DNA of 64,000 nucleotides from Erysipelothrix piscisicarius (GCF_003931795.1 NZ_CP034234.1:1054001-1118000), one strand, 5' to 3'; numbered from the stretch's first letter, positions 1 through 7,874 are shown. Made by a program: numbers and translations. The notes: generated from the sequence alone by a model not told the origin.

Positions 1-1470
1 CGCCTTGCTTTTCAAGTGCAAGTTAAAATGGGAAACATTCAAATGGGGCAACCCTCAATTATTCTAGAGGAAGCCACGAATGAACAAATTTCGTATTTAG
101 CGGAACATGCTGCTGAATTTCCCGGCTTCTCACGTACGACATCTTGGAAACGTGAACCCAATAAAGAAGTGGATTTAATGTCACTTATTGGTGATTTAGG
201 GGATGTTCCATATGAAAAACGGGATTATTATGTTGCTGAGGGATATGAACTCAGCGAGCAGGTAGGAGCCTATGGATTAGAATACCAATATGAACAATTC
301 CTTTCGGGTTATAATAGTGAATATGAACGAACCTCGGGAAGTAAGTTTAAACTTCAAAAAGATGGACGCAAAGGTAATGATATACGTTTGACTATCGACA
401 TGGATTTACAAAAAGAAATGGAAAAGATTGTTAAAGAGCGTCTTGATTATCAAAAAAGCATTGGTGAGCGTACAAAGATTAACAATCAAATTCATGTTGT
501 AGCAACCGATCCTCAGACCGGCGACATTTTAGGTATTGTAGCAATGGTCCGTGGTAAAGACGGTAAATACTATAATGATCCTCAGTTAACGATGCTTCAA
601 GGGTATCCTGTTGGGTCAACGATTAAAGGGGCGACAGTATACATGGGGTTGGATCAAGGGGTTATGAAACCCGGTGAGACCGTCAATGATACGCCTATGT
701 ATATTGAAGGGACACCACCAAGACATTCATGGCGTAATCTTGGAATTGTTGATGATCAGACGGCATTACAACATTCTTCAAATATTTACATGTTTAATGT
801 TGCAATACGTCTTGGTGGATCTTCATATGTACCCAATGGACCACTTGTATTTTCGGATGCTGAAAAAACCTTTGCACTTATGCGAAATTACTACAGTCAA
901 TTTGGTTTAGGGGTTCGTACTCAAGTAGATTATCCGCGAGAAGAAATTGGTTATAAAGGCGGCACAAGCAATTCAGGGTCATTACTAGAATTTGCGATCG
1001 GTCAATTTGATAACTACAATGCAATGCAACTCAGTCAATACATCACGACAGTTGCTAATGGCGGATATCGATTACAACCTCATTTTGTAAAAGAAGCGTT
1101 AAATCATGATACGCACCGTCCTGTCTATCAAAACAATGTTAATATTCTTAATTCCATTGAAAATAAAGAAATGTTAGAGCGAGTTCGTTCCGGTATGCGT
1201 TTGTGTGCTTCCTCAAATATGTGTGGGGATCTTATTCCAACCGTACCATATAGTGCTGCAGCAAAAACTGGGACAGCGCAAGCGTATGATCCAGAGATTG
1301 GTTCCTATATCAATAATACATATGTTGCATTTGCTCCATATGAGCAGCCCAAAATAGCTGTAGCATGTATTGCACCGCTTGCTTATACTGAAGATTTATC
1401 GAATCCTGTTACAAATATTTGTACTTCAACAGGAGATCGAATTGTTGATGCTTATATGAATTTAAAATAA
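1..1470 (+). CDS. Class B penicillin-binding protein (PBP2/FtsI type), 5' truncated by window edge
   Basis: The reading frame is open from base 1, so the N-terminus (cytoplasmic tail, membrane anchor and first part of the dimerisation domain) lies outside the window. The transpeptidase domain is complete. It shows the active-site serine motif STIK (near 618-629), the SSN motif (near 778-786) and KTGT (near 1264-1275), all in normal order. By family, it cross-links peptidoglycan peptides on the outer face of the membrane during elongation or septation; the sequence does not settle which. Two cysteines lie close together (RLCASSNMCGD) before the KTGT motif. It ends 60 bases before rpmG, which has its own promoter. 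I am confident of class B PBP but not of the exact gene symbol. Confidence 0.9.
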   Translation, partial: RLAFQVQVKMGNIQMGQPSIILEEATNEQISYLAEHAAEFPGFSRTTSWKREPNKEVDLMSLIGDLGDVPYEKRDYYVAEGYELSEQVGAYGLEYQYEQFLSGYNSEYERTSGSKFKLQKDGRKGNDIRLTIDMDLQKEMEKIVKERLDYQKSIGERTKINNQIHVVATDPQTGDILGIVAMVRGKDGKYYNDPQLTMLQGYPVGSTIKGATVYMGLDQGVMKPGETVNDTPMYIEGTPPRHSWRNLGIVDDQTALQHSSNIYMFNVAIRLGGSSYVPNGPLVFSDAEKTFALMRNYYSQFGLGVRTQVDYPREEIGYKGGTSNSGSLLEFAIGQFDNYNAMQLSQYITTVANGGYRLQPHFVKEALNHDTHRPVYQNNVNILNSIENKEMLERVRSGMRLCASSNMCGDLIPTVPYSAAAKTGTAQAYDPEIGSYINNTYVAFAPYEQPKIAVACIAPLAYTEDLSNPVTNICTSTGDRIVDAYMNLK

Positions 1471-1501
1471 TATATGCAATTAAAATAATATATGATATAA
1501 T
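1462..1501 (+). promoter_or_regulatory. Extended -10 promoter for rpmG inside a short tandem repeat
   Basis: TGATATAAT (1493-1501) matches an extended -10 element and lies 29 bases before the rpmG start. It is embedded in two copies of TTAAAATAATATATG (1462-1476 and 1480-1494). The first copy contains the stop codon of the PBP gene. No good -35 is visible, which is usual for extended -10 promoters. Confidence 0.6.
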
Positions 1502-1530
1502 GAGTTGGCTAATAAATATTGGAGGTAACT

Positions 1531-1680
1531 ATGAGAACTCAAGCGATTTTAGTTTGCACAGAATGTGGCGATGAAAACTATCACACAAGTAGAAACAAAA
1601 AAGTTCAATTAGAACGTATGGAAGTTACAAAATACTGCCCACGTGAGCGCAAACATACATTACATAAGGAAAAAAAATAA
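1531..1680 (+). CDS. rpmG: 50S ribosomal protein L33
   Basis: This 49-residue protein begins MRTQAILVCTECGDENY and ends in a lysine-rich tail, as bacterial L33 does. It has the N-terminal CxxC pair (CTEC), but the second pair is reduced to one Cys (KYCPRERKH), so it looks like a zinc-independent or partly degenerate form. GGAGG is placed 5 bases before the ATG. It sits alone between its own promoter and a terminator that starts at the stop codon. L33 is a structural protein of the large subunit near the E site. Confidence 0.93.
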   Translation: MRTQAILVCTECGDENYHTSRNKKVQLERMEVTKYCPRERKHTLHKEKK

Positions 1681-1700
1681 GCCTCTTTTGGCTTTTTTTT
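1679..1700 (+). terminator. Intrinsic terminator of rpmG
   Basis: Stem AAGCC / GGCTT with a six-base loop is followed by a run of T. The stem starts within the rpmG stop codon. Confidence 0.75.
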
Positions 1701-1713
1701 CTAGGTGAAAACG

Positions 1714-2328
1714 ATGAAAGTAACATACAAGACATTAGGCTATGCAGCCACAAATACATATTACTTAAGTGATGGGAACCAAATGCTTATCATTGATCCA
1801 TGTTTAGATCCACATCAAAATACTACCAATCTTTTAAAACCAACAGAGGGTTTTGAGGTTCTTGGCGTGCTCTTGACACACGGCCATTTTGATCATATTT
1901 CGGGTGTTGACGTTATCGTGGATACATTTAAGTGTCCGGTATACATGTATCATGAAGAAATTCACTATCTAAAAGATATGTCGTATAATTTATCAAATCA
2001 AACACCGGAGCCTTTTACGATCAATGCGAATCCGATTGCAATTGATTTGGAACCGTTAACAATCGGTCCTTTTGAATGTGATGTTGTTAAGACAGCAGGT
2101 CATACCAGTGGCTCTATTTCTTTTGTTTTTGATGATTTTATATTCGATGGTGATTTTATATTTGAACAAAGTATTGGAAGAACAGATTTACCTACCGGCA
2201 ATATGAACGTCATGAATGCATCACTAAGGAGTTTTATAGCGGATTTTGGTGATATTGATTATATACTTTATCCTGGGCATGGGTCACCAACATCACTTTA
2301 TAAAGAAATTGAAACCAATCATATTTAA
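1714..2328 (+). CDS. Metallo-beta-lactamase-fold hydrolase (glyoxalase II-like)
   Basis: The protein is about 204 residues and carries the metal-binding signature THGHFDH (about residue 55), then H (TAGHTSGS), D (FDGDFIF) and a final YPGHG. This is the layout of the small YcbL/glyoxalase-II-like hydrolases that act on thioesters; the physiological substrate is unknown. I place the start at ATG 1714 because AGGTG sits 6 bases upstream; a GTG at 1705 in frame is the alternative. The gene is immediately followed by a strong terminator that separates it from the comG operon. Confidence 0.88.
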   Translation: MKVTYKTLGYAATNTYYLSDGNQMLIIDPCLDPHQNTTNLLKPTEGFEVLGVLLTHGHFDHISGVDVIVDTFKCPVYMYHEEIHYLKDMSYNLSNQTPEPFTINANPIAIDLEPLTIGPFECDVVKTAGHTSGSISFVFDDFIFDGDFIFEQSIGRTDLPTGNMNVMNASLRSFIADFGDIDYILYPGHGSPTSLYKEIETNHI

Positions 2329-2356
2329 AACCTAATCTATAGATTAGGTTTTTTTT
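2327..2356 (+). terminator. Intrinsic terminator after the hydrolase gene
   Basis: Near-perfect palindrome AAAACCTAATC / GATTAGGTTTT with a four-base loop and a T run. The A run on the left could let it work weakly on the other strand. Confidence 0.85.
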
Positions 2357-2378
2357 ATCTATTCTCGTAATTTAAGGT

Positions 2379-3277
2379 ATGGAATATATTGATAAGAAAT
2401 TACATGATTTATTAAAGATGGCACTTTCACAATCAATTACAGATATCCATTTCGACATTACGGAAATCTTTCAAGTGATTCGCATGAGACGCCATAAAAA
2501 AACGATTAGAGTAATCCATGATCGAGCAAACTCTATGAACACTTAAAATATATATCGCGTTTTGATTTAAGTTTAACAGACATTCCACAAACGGGGACGT
2601 TTAGTATGATTTTTGATCGAAAGTATTATTTTAGATTTGCTGCAATTGAAACGTTTGAAAGAAAAAATGGTGTTGTTCGGATTTTGAATATTGTATTGAT
2701 TCATTCTGCCTACGAATGTATATCGAATAAGCGAATTGTAAAATCACTTTTAAAATCTTTTGAAGTAAACTCCGGTTTAATTCTATTTTCGGGTGTAACC
2801 GGGTCAGGTAAGTCTACAACCATGTTCAATGTTCTTAAGGAAATTACGACAGCATCCATTTACAGTGTTGAGAGTCCAATTGAGCATTTCTATAGCCATA
2901 TTATCCAACTCGAGCCCATTAAATCACGACTTACTCAAGAAGATATTTTGAACCAACTTTTAAGGATGGATGCTGACATCATTGTGTTTGGTGAAATACG
3001 TACACGACAGGATTTAAGTCTATGTATTCGAGCTGTGAATATGGGGCATCGTGTATGTGCTACGATTCATGCGAGAAGTTCTTTTCATACAATCGATCGT
3101 CTCTTTGATCTTGGCGCAACGCGCTATGAAATTGAAACAGGATTAAACGGTATTTTATACCATTATCTGAAAAATACAAAAGGAGGGGCTATTTTTAAAC
3201 ATGAATTTTCAGATAAACTTCAAATTTATGACTACCTTAATCAAACATGTAAAAACGAACCTGTTGTCGATCTCTGA
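2379..3277 (+). CDS. comGA: ComGA, competence pseudopilus assembly ATPase (frameshifted in this sequence)
   Basis: The first 49 codons (2379 on, start MEYIDKKLHDLL) run into a stop at 2544-2546. The rest continues from about 2528 in another frame as KLYEHLKYISRFDLSL and onward to 3277. Adding one A to the AAA run at 2528-2530 joins them into one ORF of about 300 residues. The core has the P-loop GVTGSGKST (near 2794-2820), the Walker B segment IIVFGEIR and a conserved ATIHARS motif, all typical of PilB/GspE secretion ATPases. By family it powers the ComG pseudopilus that draws DNA through the cell wall. It is the first gene of comGA-GG. No clear promoter is visible in the 22 bases between the upstream terminator and the start. 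The break looks like a homopolymer error rather than decay. Confidence 0.85.
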
Positions 3278-4181
3278 AACGGATAAATCAGTTTTAAGGC
3301 TTCTTGTCGTTGGTCTTTCTTTTCAAGAAATTAAATTTTACCTAAACATAAAAGATCAATCTTTCGATGCATACCTTCATCGAATCCTTCCAATCAATCT
3401 CTATGCACTTTATCCTCAAGTATCTGGAATTACACTTCTAAAGTTATACGATGAACTTAAAACACGAAAAGCTTATCGTTTCAAATTATTATGTCAATCG
3501 CTCGGATATTGGATTTTTCTTCACGCAGTCGTTTTATTTATGTTTGTATTTTACCGGAATCTATTGTATCCCGCTGTCGCCAAAGAACTTGAAGTATTTT
3601 CAAATAATCAGATTTATTCAAATGTTTCTCAAATATTGAGTCGAATTCTTTTGTATTTACAAATGTTGTTTCTAATACTCTTTATTTTAGCACTAAGTGT
3701 TTGTAGTCATAAAAAAATACGAATGATGATTGGTGCGGTGATCAATGGAATTTGGAAAGATAATTTGCTTGTTTTGTATCTATCGGAACAATTTTGTTTA
3801 TTCTTCTCGATGATTTATCCTGAAACTAAAACAACACGTTTAACGCTTAAGTGTCTTCGAACTTCACTTTCTAAAACACTATCTGGTTCAATTGCATTTG
3901 AAATTGAACGTCTTTTGGAACAGGGTCAAGACATTTCAGATGCGTTATCACACGCTTCGCTCCATAGTTTAATTAAAAGCAATATGCGTGAGGGATTTCT
4001 ATTTAATAATTTAGAATCGGTTTTCGTCACATGTTTAAATCTTACAGATATTCTTATATTGCACAATCTTACAAAAGTCATTCGAACATATAGGATGTTC
4101 GTCTCGATAAACATAATTATGATTGTGGTTATCTACTATGAACTAGTTATGATTCCACTTAAACTTATGGAGGGATTATGA
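3228..4181 (+). CDS. comGB: ComGB, competence pseudopilus membrane protein
   Basis: Polytopic type II secretion F-domain protein that overlaps the end of comGA by about 50 bases. ATG 3201 is an alternative start and would give a longer overlap. Hydrophobic segments lie near residues 85-105, 145-165 and at the C-terminus (SINIIMIVVIYYELVMI), the usual three-helix pattern. In the family it is the inner-membrane platform on which ComGA assembles ComGC fibres. The assignment rests on topology and position between comGA and comGC, because the primary sequence is weakly conserved. Confidence 0.82.
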   Translation: MTTLIKHVKTNLLSISETDKSVLRLLVVGLSFQEIKFYLNIKDQSFDAYLHRILPINLYALYPQVSGITLLKLYDELKTRKAYRFKLLCQSLGYWIFLHAVVLFMFVFYRNLLYPAVAKELEVFSNNQIYSNVSQILSRILLYLQMLFLILFILALSVCSHKKIRMMIGAVINGIWKDNLLVLYLSEQFCLFFSMIYPETKTTRLTLKCLRTSLSKTLSGSIAFEIERLLEQGQDISDALSHASLHSLIKSNMREGFLFNNLESVFVTCLNLTDILILHNLTKVIRTYRMFVSINIIMIVVIYYELVMIPLKLMEGL

Positions 4182-4465
4182 AGCAAGGATTTACGCTAAT
4201 TGAAATGGTACTTGTGATGACGATTGTCGCAATTATCTTTATGTTGACACTACCAAACATTCAAAAGACGATCACGATGGTAAATCGGAAAGGGTGTGAT
4301 GCTCAGAAGAAAATCGTAGATGCAGCAATTATGCAATATAAAATAAATTATGATGAATTACCAACAACAATAGATCAACTGATTAATGCAGGTTATTTAA
4401 GAGCAAATCAATCTAAATGTTTCAACGGTGAGGGCATCCACATTGAAAATGGTCAAGCTGTATAA
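4178..4465 (+). CDS. comGC: ComGC, major competence pseudopilin
   Basis: This 95-residue protein has a textbook prepilin signal: short leader MKQG, then FTLIEMVLVMTIVAIIF, with cleavage expected between G4 and F5 and methylation of F5. A conserved globular part follows with two cysteines (KGCDAQK and SKCFNG), matching the disulfide seen in Gram-positive ComGC. It starts four bases inside the end of comGB. It would form the main fibre of the transformation pilus after processing by a ComC peptidase, which is not in this window. Confidence 0.95.
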   Translation: MKQGFTLIEMVLVMTIVAIIFMLTLPNIQKTITMVNRKGCDAQKKIVDAAIMQYKINYDELPTTIDQLINAGYLRANQSKCFNGEGIHIENGQAV

Positions 4466-4733
4466 TATACGTTTTAGCCTGTGTGAATTTCTTCTTATGG
4501 TATTTGTTGTGAGTGCATCGATTCCAGTATTTCTTTCGTTTCAAATTGAGATGAAGCACGAACCCAATTTGCTTGAGTATCAATTAAGTGCAATGGAAGA
4601 TCTCGAAGTGGTTCCAATTCATGATAATCATTGGTTTAATGCGAATGGAAACATCAATAAAGGAGGGACAATTCAAATTGACGAGTACCGTTGTGTCATT
4701 CAACTTGGTTTTGGACGGTATCGCTGTGATTAA
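4449..4733 (+). CDS. comGD: ComGD-like minor pseudopilin
   Basis: It overlaps the end of comGC by 17 bases and encodes about 94 residues. The N-terminus carries a degenerate prepilin motif (FSLCEFLLMVFVVSASIPVF) with the conserved Glu at +5, but there is no Gly or Ala just before the cleavage site, so processing is uncertain. The remainder is a small soluble domain with Cys in EYRCVIQ and at the very C-terminus (RYRCD). ComGD is assigned from gene order and the helix. An in-frame ATG at 4428 would add seven residues. Confidence 0.72.
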   Translation: MVKLYNIRFSLCEFLLMVFVVSASIPVFLSFQIEMKHEPNLLEYQLSAMEDLEVVPIHDNHWFNANGNINKGGTIQIDEYRCVIQLGFGRYRCD

Positions 4734-4815
4734 CTGCTTTACTTATATAGAGGTGATGTATTGTTTATTTATTTTAAGTTTGATGACTTATTTATTGTGT
4801 CTGTTTTATGCATAG
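4726..4815 (+). CDS. comGE: ComGE-position mini-pseudopilin, 29 residues
   Basis: Starting at GTG 4726, eight bases inside the comGD stop, and ending eight bases inside comGF, this tiny frame encodes a peptide whose core is CFTYIEVMYCLFILSL. That is a near-perfect type IV pilin signal and helix, with Glu at +5, but no globular domain follows. GAGGTG around 4750 could also drive an internal ATG at 4756. Gene order (GD-?-GF) and the motif argue that this is what remains of, or serves as, ComGE. Nothing downstream in any frame restores a globular domain because comGF coding begins at once. Its expression is not proven. Confidence 0.5.
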   Translation: MINCFTYIEVMYCLFILSLMTYLLCLFYA

Positions 4816-5179
4816 AGCTTATTCGTTAATTGAGTATCTCTTGTGTTTAGCAATTACACCTTTGTTAATGCTTGTTTTAAATCAGACTCTTGAACGGAGT
4901 TACATGCTTTTGGTTGAGGCACCGAGAATTAAACAGAATACTGTTTTTGAACTTCAGCTGCAACAGCTTTTAATTCGGAGTCGACGCGTAAAATGTGAAG
5001 CCAATCGGATATACTTTGAAAGAAACAATTTAGTTAATGAAATCAGTTTTAATGGGAAATATATTATTAAAAAACCAGGTTATGAGATTCTCTTGCATAA
5101 TGTTACAGACTTTTCATGTGGAGGAAGTAGGGTGACTTATACGTTTGAAGCGAAAGAATACGAGTTTTATGGATGGTAA
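4808..5179 (+). CDS. comGF: ComGF-like minor pseudopilin
   Basis: The protein is 123 residues with an N-terminal pilin-like helix (YSLIEYLLCLAITPLLMLVL). A ComGF-family soluble domain follows, with a conserved pattern around NRIYFERNN and a C-terminal beta-rich part. It overlaps the mini comGE by eight bases and comGG by about 11. Minor pseudopilins of this set are needed for transformation in Bacillus and Streptococcus. Confidence 0.82.
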   Translation: MHRAYSLIEYLLCLAITPLLMLVLNQTLERSYMLLVEAPRIKQNTVFELQLQQLLIRSRRVKCEANRIYFERNNLVNEISFNGKYIIKKPGYEILLHNVTDFSCGGSRVTYTFEAKEYEFYGW

Positions 5180-5495
5180 TTTTGTCGGTTGCGCCAATGT
5201 CGTTTTTGTTATTTTATGTTTTTCAATTATTAAAGCATCAACACTCTATGTAAAGCATTATCGAATGAAGCAGACCATTAATAATATACAACAAAGGATC
5301 GAATTGGAACGACTGGTGATTGACCATTTTTGTTTTGAGGATGAGGATTTCATGTACGAAGATGTTAACTTTGAAGTTTTTGCACAAAAAAAAGATCAAA
5401 AAGTTTATGTTTCTATAAATGGTATTAGGTCATATCGGTTTTCTTATGATATAATTGATGATGGAAGTTTTAACTTAACTAAAATGGAGGATTAA
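5169..5495 (+). CDS. comGG: ComGG-like minor pseudopilin
   Basis: About 108 residues, with one hydrophobic N-terminal segment (GCANVVFVILCFSIIKAS) and a short acidic soluble domain. It lies last in the comG series, two bases before efp, which appears to be co-transcribed. The start at 5169 overlaps the comGF stop; ATG 5145 is possible. It lacks the usual F1/E5 pilin motif, as ComGG often does. The call is by position and shape. Confidence 0.65.
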   Translation: MDGNFVGCANVVFVILCFSIIKASTLYVKHYRMKQTINNIQQRIELERLVIDHFCFEDEDFMYEDVNFEVFAQKKDQKVYVSINGIRSYRFSYDIIDDGSFNLTKMED

Positions 5496-5497
5496 TT

Positions 5498-6055
5498 ATG
5501 ATTCAATCAAATGATTTAAGAGCTGGGATGTCAATTATCTATGAAGACAACTTACACCAAGTGTTGGATACATCGCATAATAAAACAGCGCAACGACAAA
5601 TGATTATCAAAGCTAAAGTTCGTAACATGCGTTCAGGTTCTGTTACGGAACTAACAATGATCGGTGGCGATAAAGTTGAGCAAGCACATATTGATAAACG
5701 TGTAATGCAATATCTATATGATGCTGGCGAAGAACTTGTTTTCATGGATGGTGAAACATACGAGCAACTCGAAATTTCAAAATCCCGTCTTGAATGGGAA
5801 ATGAACTTTATGAAAGAAAATCAAGATATTACTGTTGTTTTCTATGAGTCTGAAGTACTTGGTGTTAATTTACCAGAAAAAATTGCTTTAAAAGTTACTC
5901 AAGCTGAGCCAGCTGTTAAAGGTGATACAGCAACGAATGCTCAAAAAAACGCTGTTGTTGAAACAGGTTTAGAAATCCGCGTTCCGTTATTTATCAGCGA
6001 AGGTGAGATTGTACTTGTAAATACTACAGATGGTAAATATTCAGGTCGTGCGTAA
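5498..6055 (+). CDS. efp: Translation elongation factor P
   Basis: A full-length 185-residue EF-P with KOW-like N-terminal, OB and C-terminal domains. It opens MIQSNDLRAGMSIIYEDNLHQV and ends with the conserved VNTTDGKYSGRA. EF-P enters the ribosomal E site and relieves stalling at proline stretches. The tip of domain I, normally KPGKG around the post-translationally modified lysine, reads DTSHNKTAQRQ: a lysine is kept at the equivalent place but the Pro-Gly and following Gly are gone. The ATG follows GGAGG by 7 bases. It is transcriptionally joined to comGG and ends with its own terminator. Confidence 0.95.
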   Translation: MIQSNDLRAGMSIIYEDNLHQVLDTSHNKTAQRQMIIKAKVRNMRSGSVTELTMIGGDKVEQAHIDKRVMQYLYDAGEELVFMDGETYEQLEISKSRLEWEMNFMKENQDITVVFYESEVLGVNLPEKIALKVTQAEPAVKGDTATNAQKNAVVETGLEIRVPLFISEGEIVLVNTTDGKYSGRA

Positions 6056-6075
6056 ATCTATTATCAAATAACCAC

Positions 6076-6113
6076 AAGCAAATTCATTGTTAAATCGTGA
6101 ATTTGCTTTTTAT
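6076..6113 (+). terminator. Intrinsic terminator after efp
   Basis: Stem AAGCAAATTCA / TGAATTTGCTT with an 11-base loop, then a T-rich tail. Confidence 0.85.
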
Positions 6114-6128
6114 TTATCAGTACAATTA

Positions 6129-6158
6129 TTGGACATTAGGTACAACTTTACTTATAAT
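6129..6158 (+). promoter_or_regulatory. Promoter for the FMN-riboswitch/ribU transcript
   Basis: TTGGAC (6129-6134) and TATAAT (6153-6158) are separated by 18 bases and lie just ahead of the riboswitch. Confidence 0.75.
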
Positions 6159-6164
6159 AAACGT

Positions 6165-6285
6165 GTATACTTCAGGGCAGGGTGAAATTCCCGATCGGCG
6201 GTAAACCCCGCGAACCAATTGGTTGAACTTGTGAAATTCAAGTGGCGACAGTTAAAGTCTGGATGGAAGAAGTTTTTTTCATGTT
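6165..6285 (+). promoter_or_regulatory. FMN riboswitch (RFN element)
   Basis: It contains the hallmark blocks of the RFN aptamer in order: CTTCAGGGCAGGGTGAAATT, then CCCGATCGGCGGTAAACCCC, a variable arm, GTGGCGACAGTTAAAGTC, and closing GGATGGAAGAAG. It directly precedes ribU. FMN binding should reduce expression of the transporter. The aptamer ends only 39 bases before the ribU ATG and I see no strong separate terminator, so control may be at ribosome access. Confidence 0.95.
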
Positions 6286-6323
6286 CGCCTTGAGTATTAA
6301 TATTTTTTTACAAGGAGGCTAAT

Positions 6324-6851
6324 ATGAAAAAATATAATACTCGCACAATGGTTAGTATAGCAATGCTGACAACAGTATCCGTGATTCTCTACATGTTTGA
6401 ATTTTATGTACTTCCGGGATCACCGTTACAAGCAGATTTAAGTGATTTACCGGTTATTATCGGTGGTTACCTTCTCGGCACAGGTCCAGGACTTATGATT
6501 GCTTTTTTAAAGAATATATTGCATATGTTCTTTTTATCAAAAAATGCAGGACCGGTTGGAGAGATTGCGAATTTTAGTTATGCAGTCTTAATCATGTTAC
6601 CCATTGCATGCTATAAACCTACTACAAAAACCAAACGTAGTGGATTATATGTTTTTACAGTATGTGCGAGTGCACTTTTAATGAATCTTATTAATTATTT
6701 TATAACATTCCCATTATATGGAATGAGCCAAGAAGGCGCGTGGAACTTGCTCTTTGCGGTGTTTTTACCATTTAATTTAGCAAAAGGGACGCTCTTAATC
6801 GTTTTCTTTAGCGTTTTACGTCCCCATTTACATAGAATCACAGGACATTAA
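6324..6851 (+). CDS. ribU: Riboflavin transporter, ECF S-component RibU
   Basis: A 175-residue membrane protein with about six helices. It carries the RibU signature region LQADLSDLPVIIGGYLLG and the GPGLMIAFLKN segment that lines the substrate pocket. It works with the shared ECF energy module (EcfA1, EcfA2, EcfT), encoded elsewhere, to import riboflavin. Placement under an FMN riboswitch supports the substrate. AAGGAGG lies 6 bases before the ATG. Confidence 0.95.
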   Translation: MKKYNTRTMVSIAMLTTVSVILYMFEFYVLPGSPLQADLSDLPVIIGGYLLGTGPGLMIAFLKNILHMFFLSKNAGPVGEIANFSYAVLIMLPIACYKPTTKTKRSGLYVFTVCASALLMNLINYFITFPLYGMSQEGAWNLLFAVFLPFNLAKGTLLIVFFSVLRPHLHRITGH

Positions 6852-6853
6852 TG

Positions 6854-6862
6854 TGATATAAT
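6854..6862 (+). promoter_or_regulatory. Extended -10 promoter before the tail-anchored protein/cmk/der/gpsA group
   Basis: TGATATAAT begins just after the ribU stop codon and lies about 25 bases before the next start. No clear -35 is seen. Confidence 0.5.
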
Positions 6863-6886
6863 TACCTCAAGGAGTGATTGGATATT

Positions 6887-7864
6887 ATGAAATCTCGAGT
6901 GAATAAATATCAAGACTTACATGAGCAAATTGCATTGGACTCTGAAAGTAATATTGAAAATTCAGATCTCTCACATTTTGCGAATCGATTGAATCAAATT
7001 GATAATCAATTTGATAAAATGGATGTCGTTGCAAGGGAAGATCGTGAGCCAACACATGCACGCCAAATTGAAGAGGTTCAAGAAGAACATTCGATTGATG
7101 AAGAACCGAAAGTAGAACCTCAATTTGATACGTTTGAGAGTGCATATCTCAAAGATTTTTTGGATGAAGTAAAAGAGTATAATGTTCGCAAAGGTTATCG
7201 TGATCTTGAGAATACCGATGCAAATATTTTAAGCGAGTTAAATAAATCGTCAGAAATTGCGAAGCCATTTAATGACGATGAAATGACAACGGTCTTACAT
7301 GCGATTGATCCTGAACTGTCAACGATGGATGCAGATGATTTTATTGAGGATGAAACGGAAGAAGATGTGAATCTTGATGAATTACCCAATCTTGATGAGA
7401 CAATAGTATTCAAATCTGTAGAACATAATTCAGTTGATGCGTATGAAGCAGAGGATGAGCTTGAAAAGACAATTGCGATGGCAGTTCAAGAAATGGTTGA
7501 TGATGAAGAAACTGTAGTAGATATTAACAACCAAGAAGCATTATCTGATGTCGAGTTTGAATTAGATTCTGATGAATTTGACAATATTTTGTCTGAGGAA
7601 GACGATTCAATATTTGAAATGCAAGCGCAATTAGAGGCGATGGAAGATTATTCAGACAGTGATTTTGACTCGGATAAATTCCGCAGTGAATTACTCGCTC
7701 AAACACAAACATTACAACATAAGATTATTGATCAAGAACAAAATATTGATCAAATGAATGAAACGATGGTACGAACGAATAGAATGTTAAACGTTGTTTT
7801 ATCATTACTCATTCTTGCGATTATTGTTGTATTGTTATTGATTGTAGCGCAATTTAGGAAGTAG
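6887..7864 (+). CDS. Acidic tail-anchored membrane protein of unknown function
   Basis: I do not recognise this family. The product is about 325 residues. Residues 1 to about 270 are hydrophilic, very acidic (many DE runs such as DDFIEDETEEDVNLDE) and probably largely disordered. They are followed by a predicted coiled coil (about 270-300, QTQTLQHKIIDQEQNIDQMN) and one C-terminal helix (VVLSLLILAIIVVLLLIVAQ) ending in FRK. Such a tail anchor would leave the acidic body in the cytoplasm. I chose ATG 6887; TTG 6878 is closer to the AAGGAG at 6869 and is a real alternative. It lies 10 bases before cmk and probably shares its transcript. The position next to cmk and der is suggestive only. Confidence 0.8.
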   Translation: MKSRVNKYQDLHEQIALDSESNIENSDLSHFANRLNQIDNQFDKMDVVAREDREPTHARQIEEVQEEHSIDEEPKVEPQFDTFESAYLKDFLDEVKEYNVRKGYRDLENTDANILSELNKSSEIAKPFNDDEMTTVLHAIDPELSTMDADDFIEDETEEDVNLDELPNLDETIVFKSVEHNSVDAYEAEDELEKTIAMAVQEMVDDEETVVDINNQEALSDVEFELDSDEFDNILSEEDDSIFEMQAQLEAMEDYSDSDFDSDKFRSELLAQTQTLQHKIIDQEQNIDQMNETMVRTNRMLNVVLSLLILAIIVVLLLIVAQFRK

Positions 7865-7874
7865 GAATGTTTTT

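Noticed and set aside
2350-2380. A competence-type promoter box upstream of comGA (TATTCTCGTA)
   Set aside because: It only loosely resembles the streptococcal ComX box and lies in the wrong orientation, so I cannot support it.
4588-4815. A 75-codon ORF covering the comGE region
   Set aside because: Its first half overlaps comGD coding in another frame and looks like translation noise. Only the last 29 codons carry the pilin motif.
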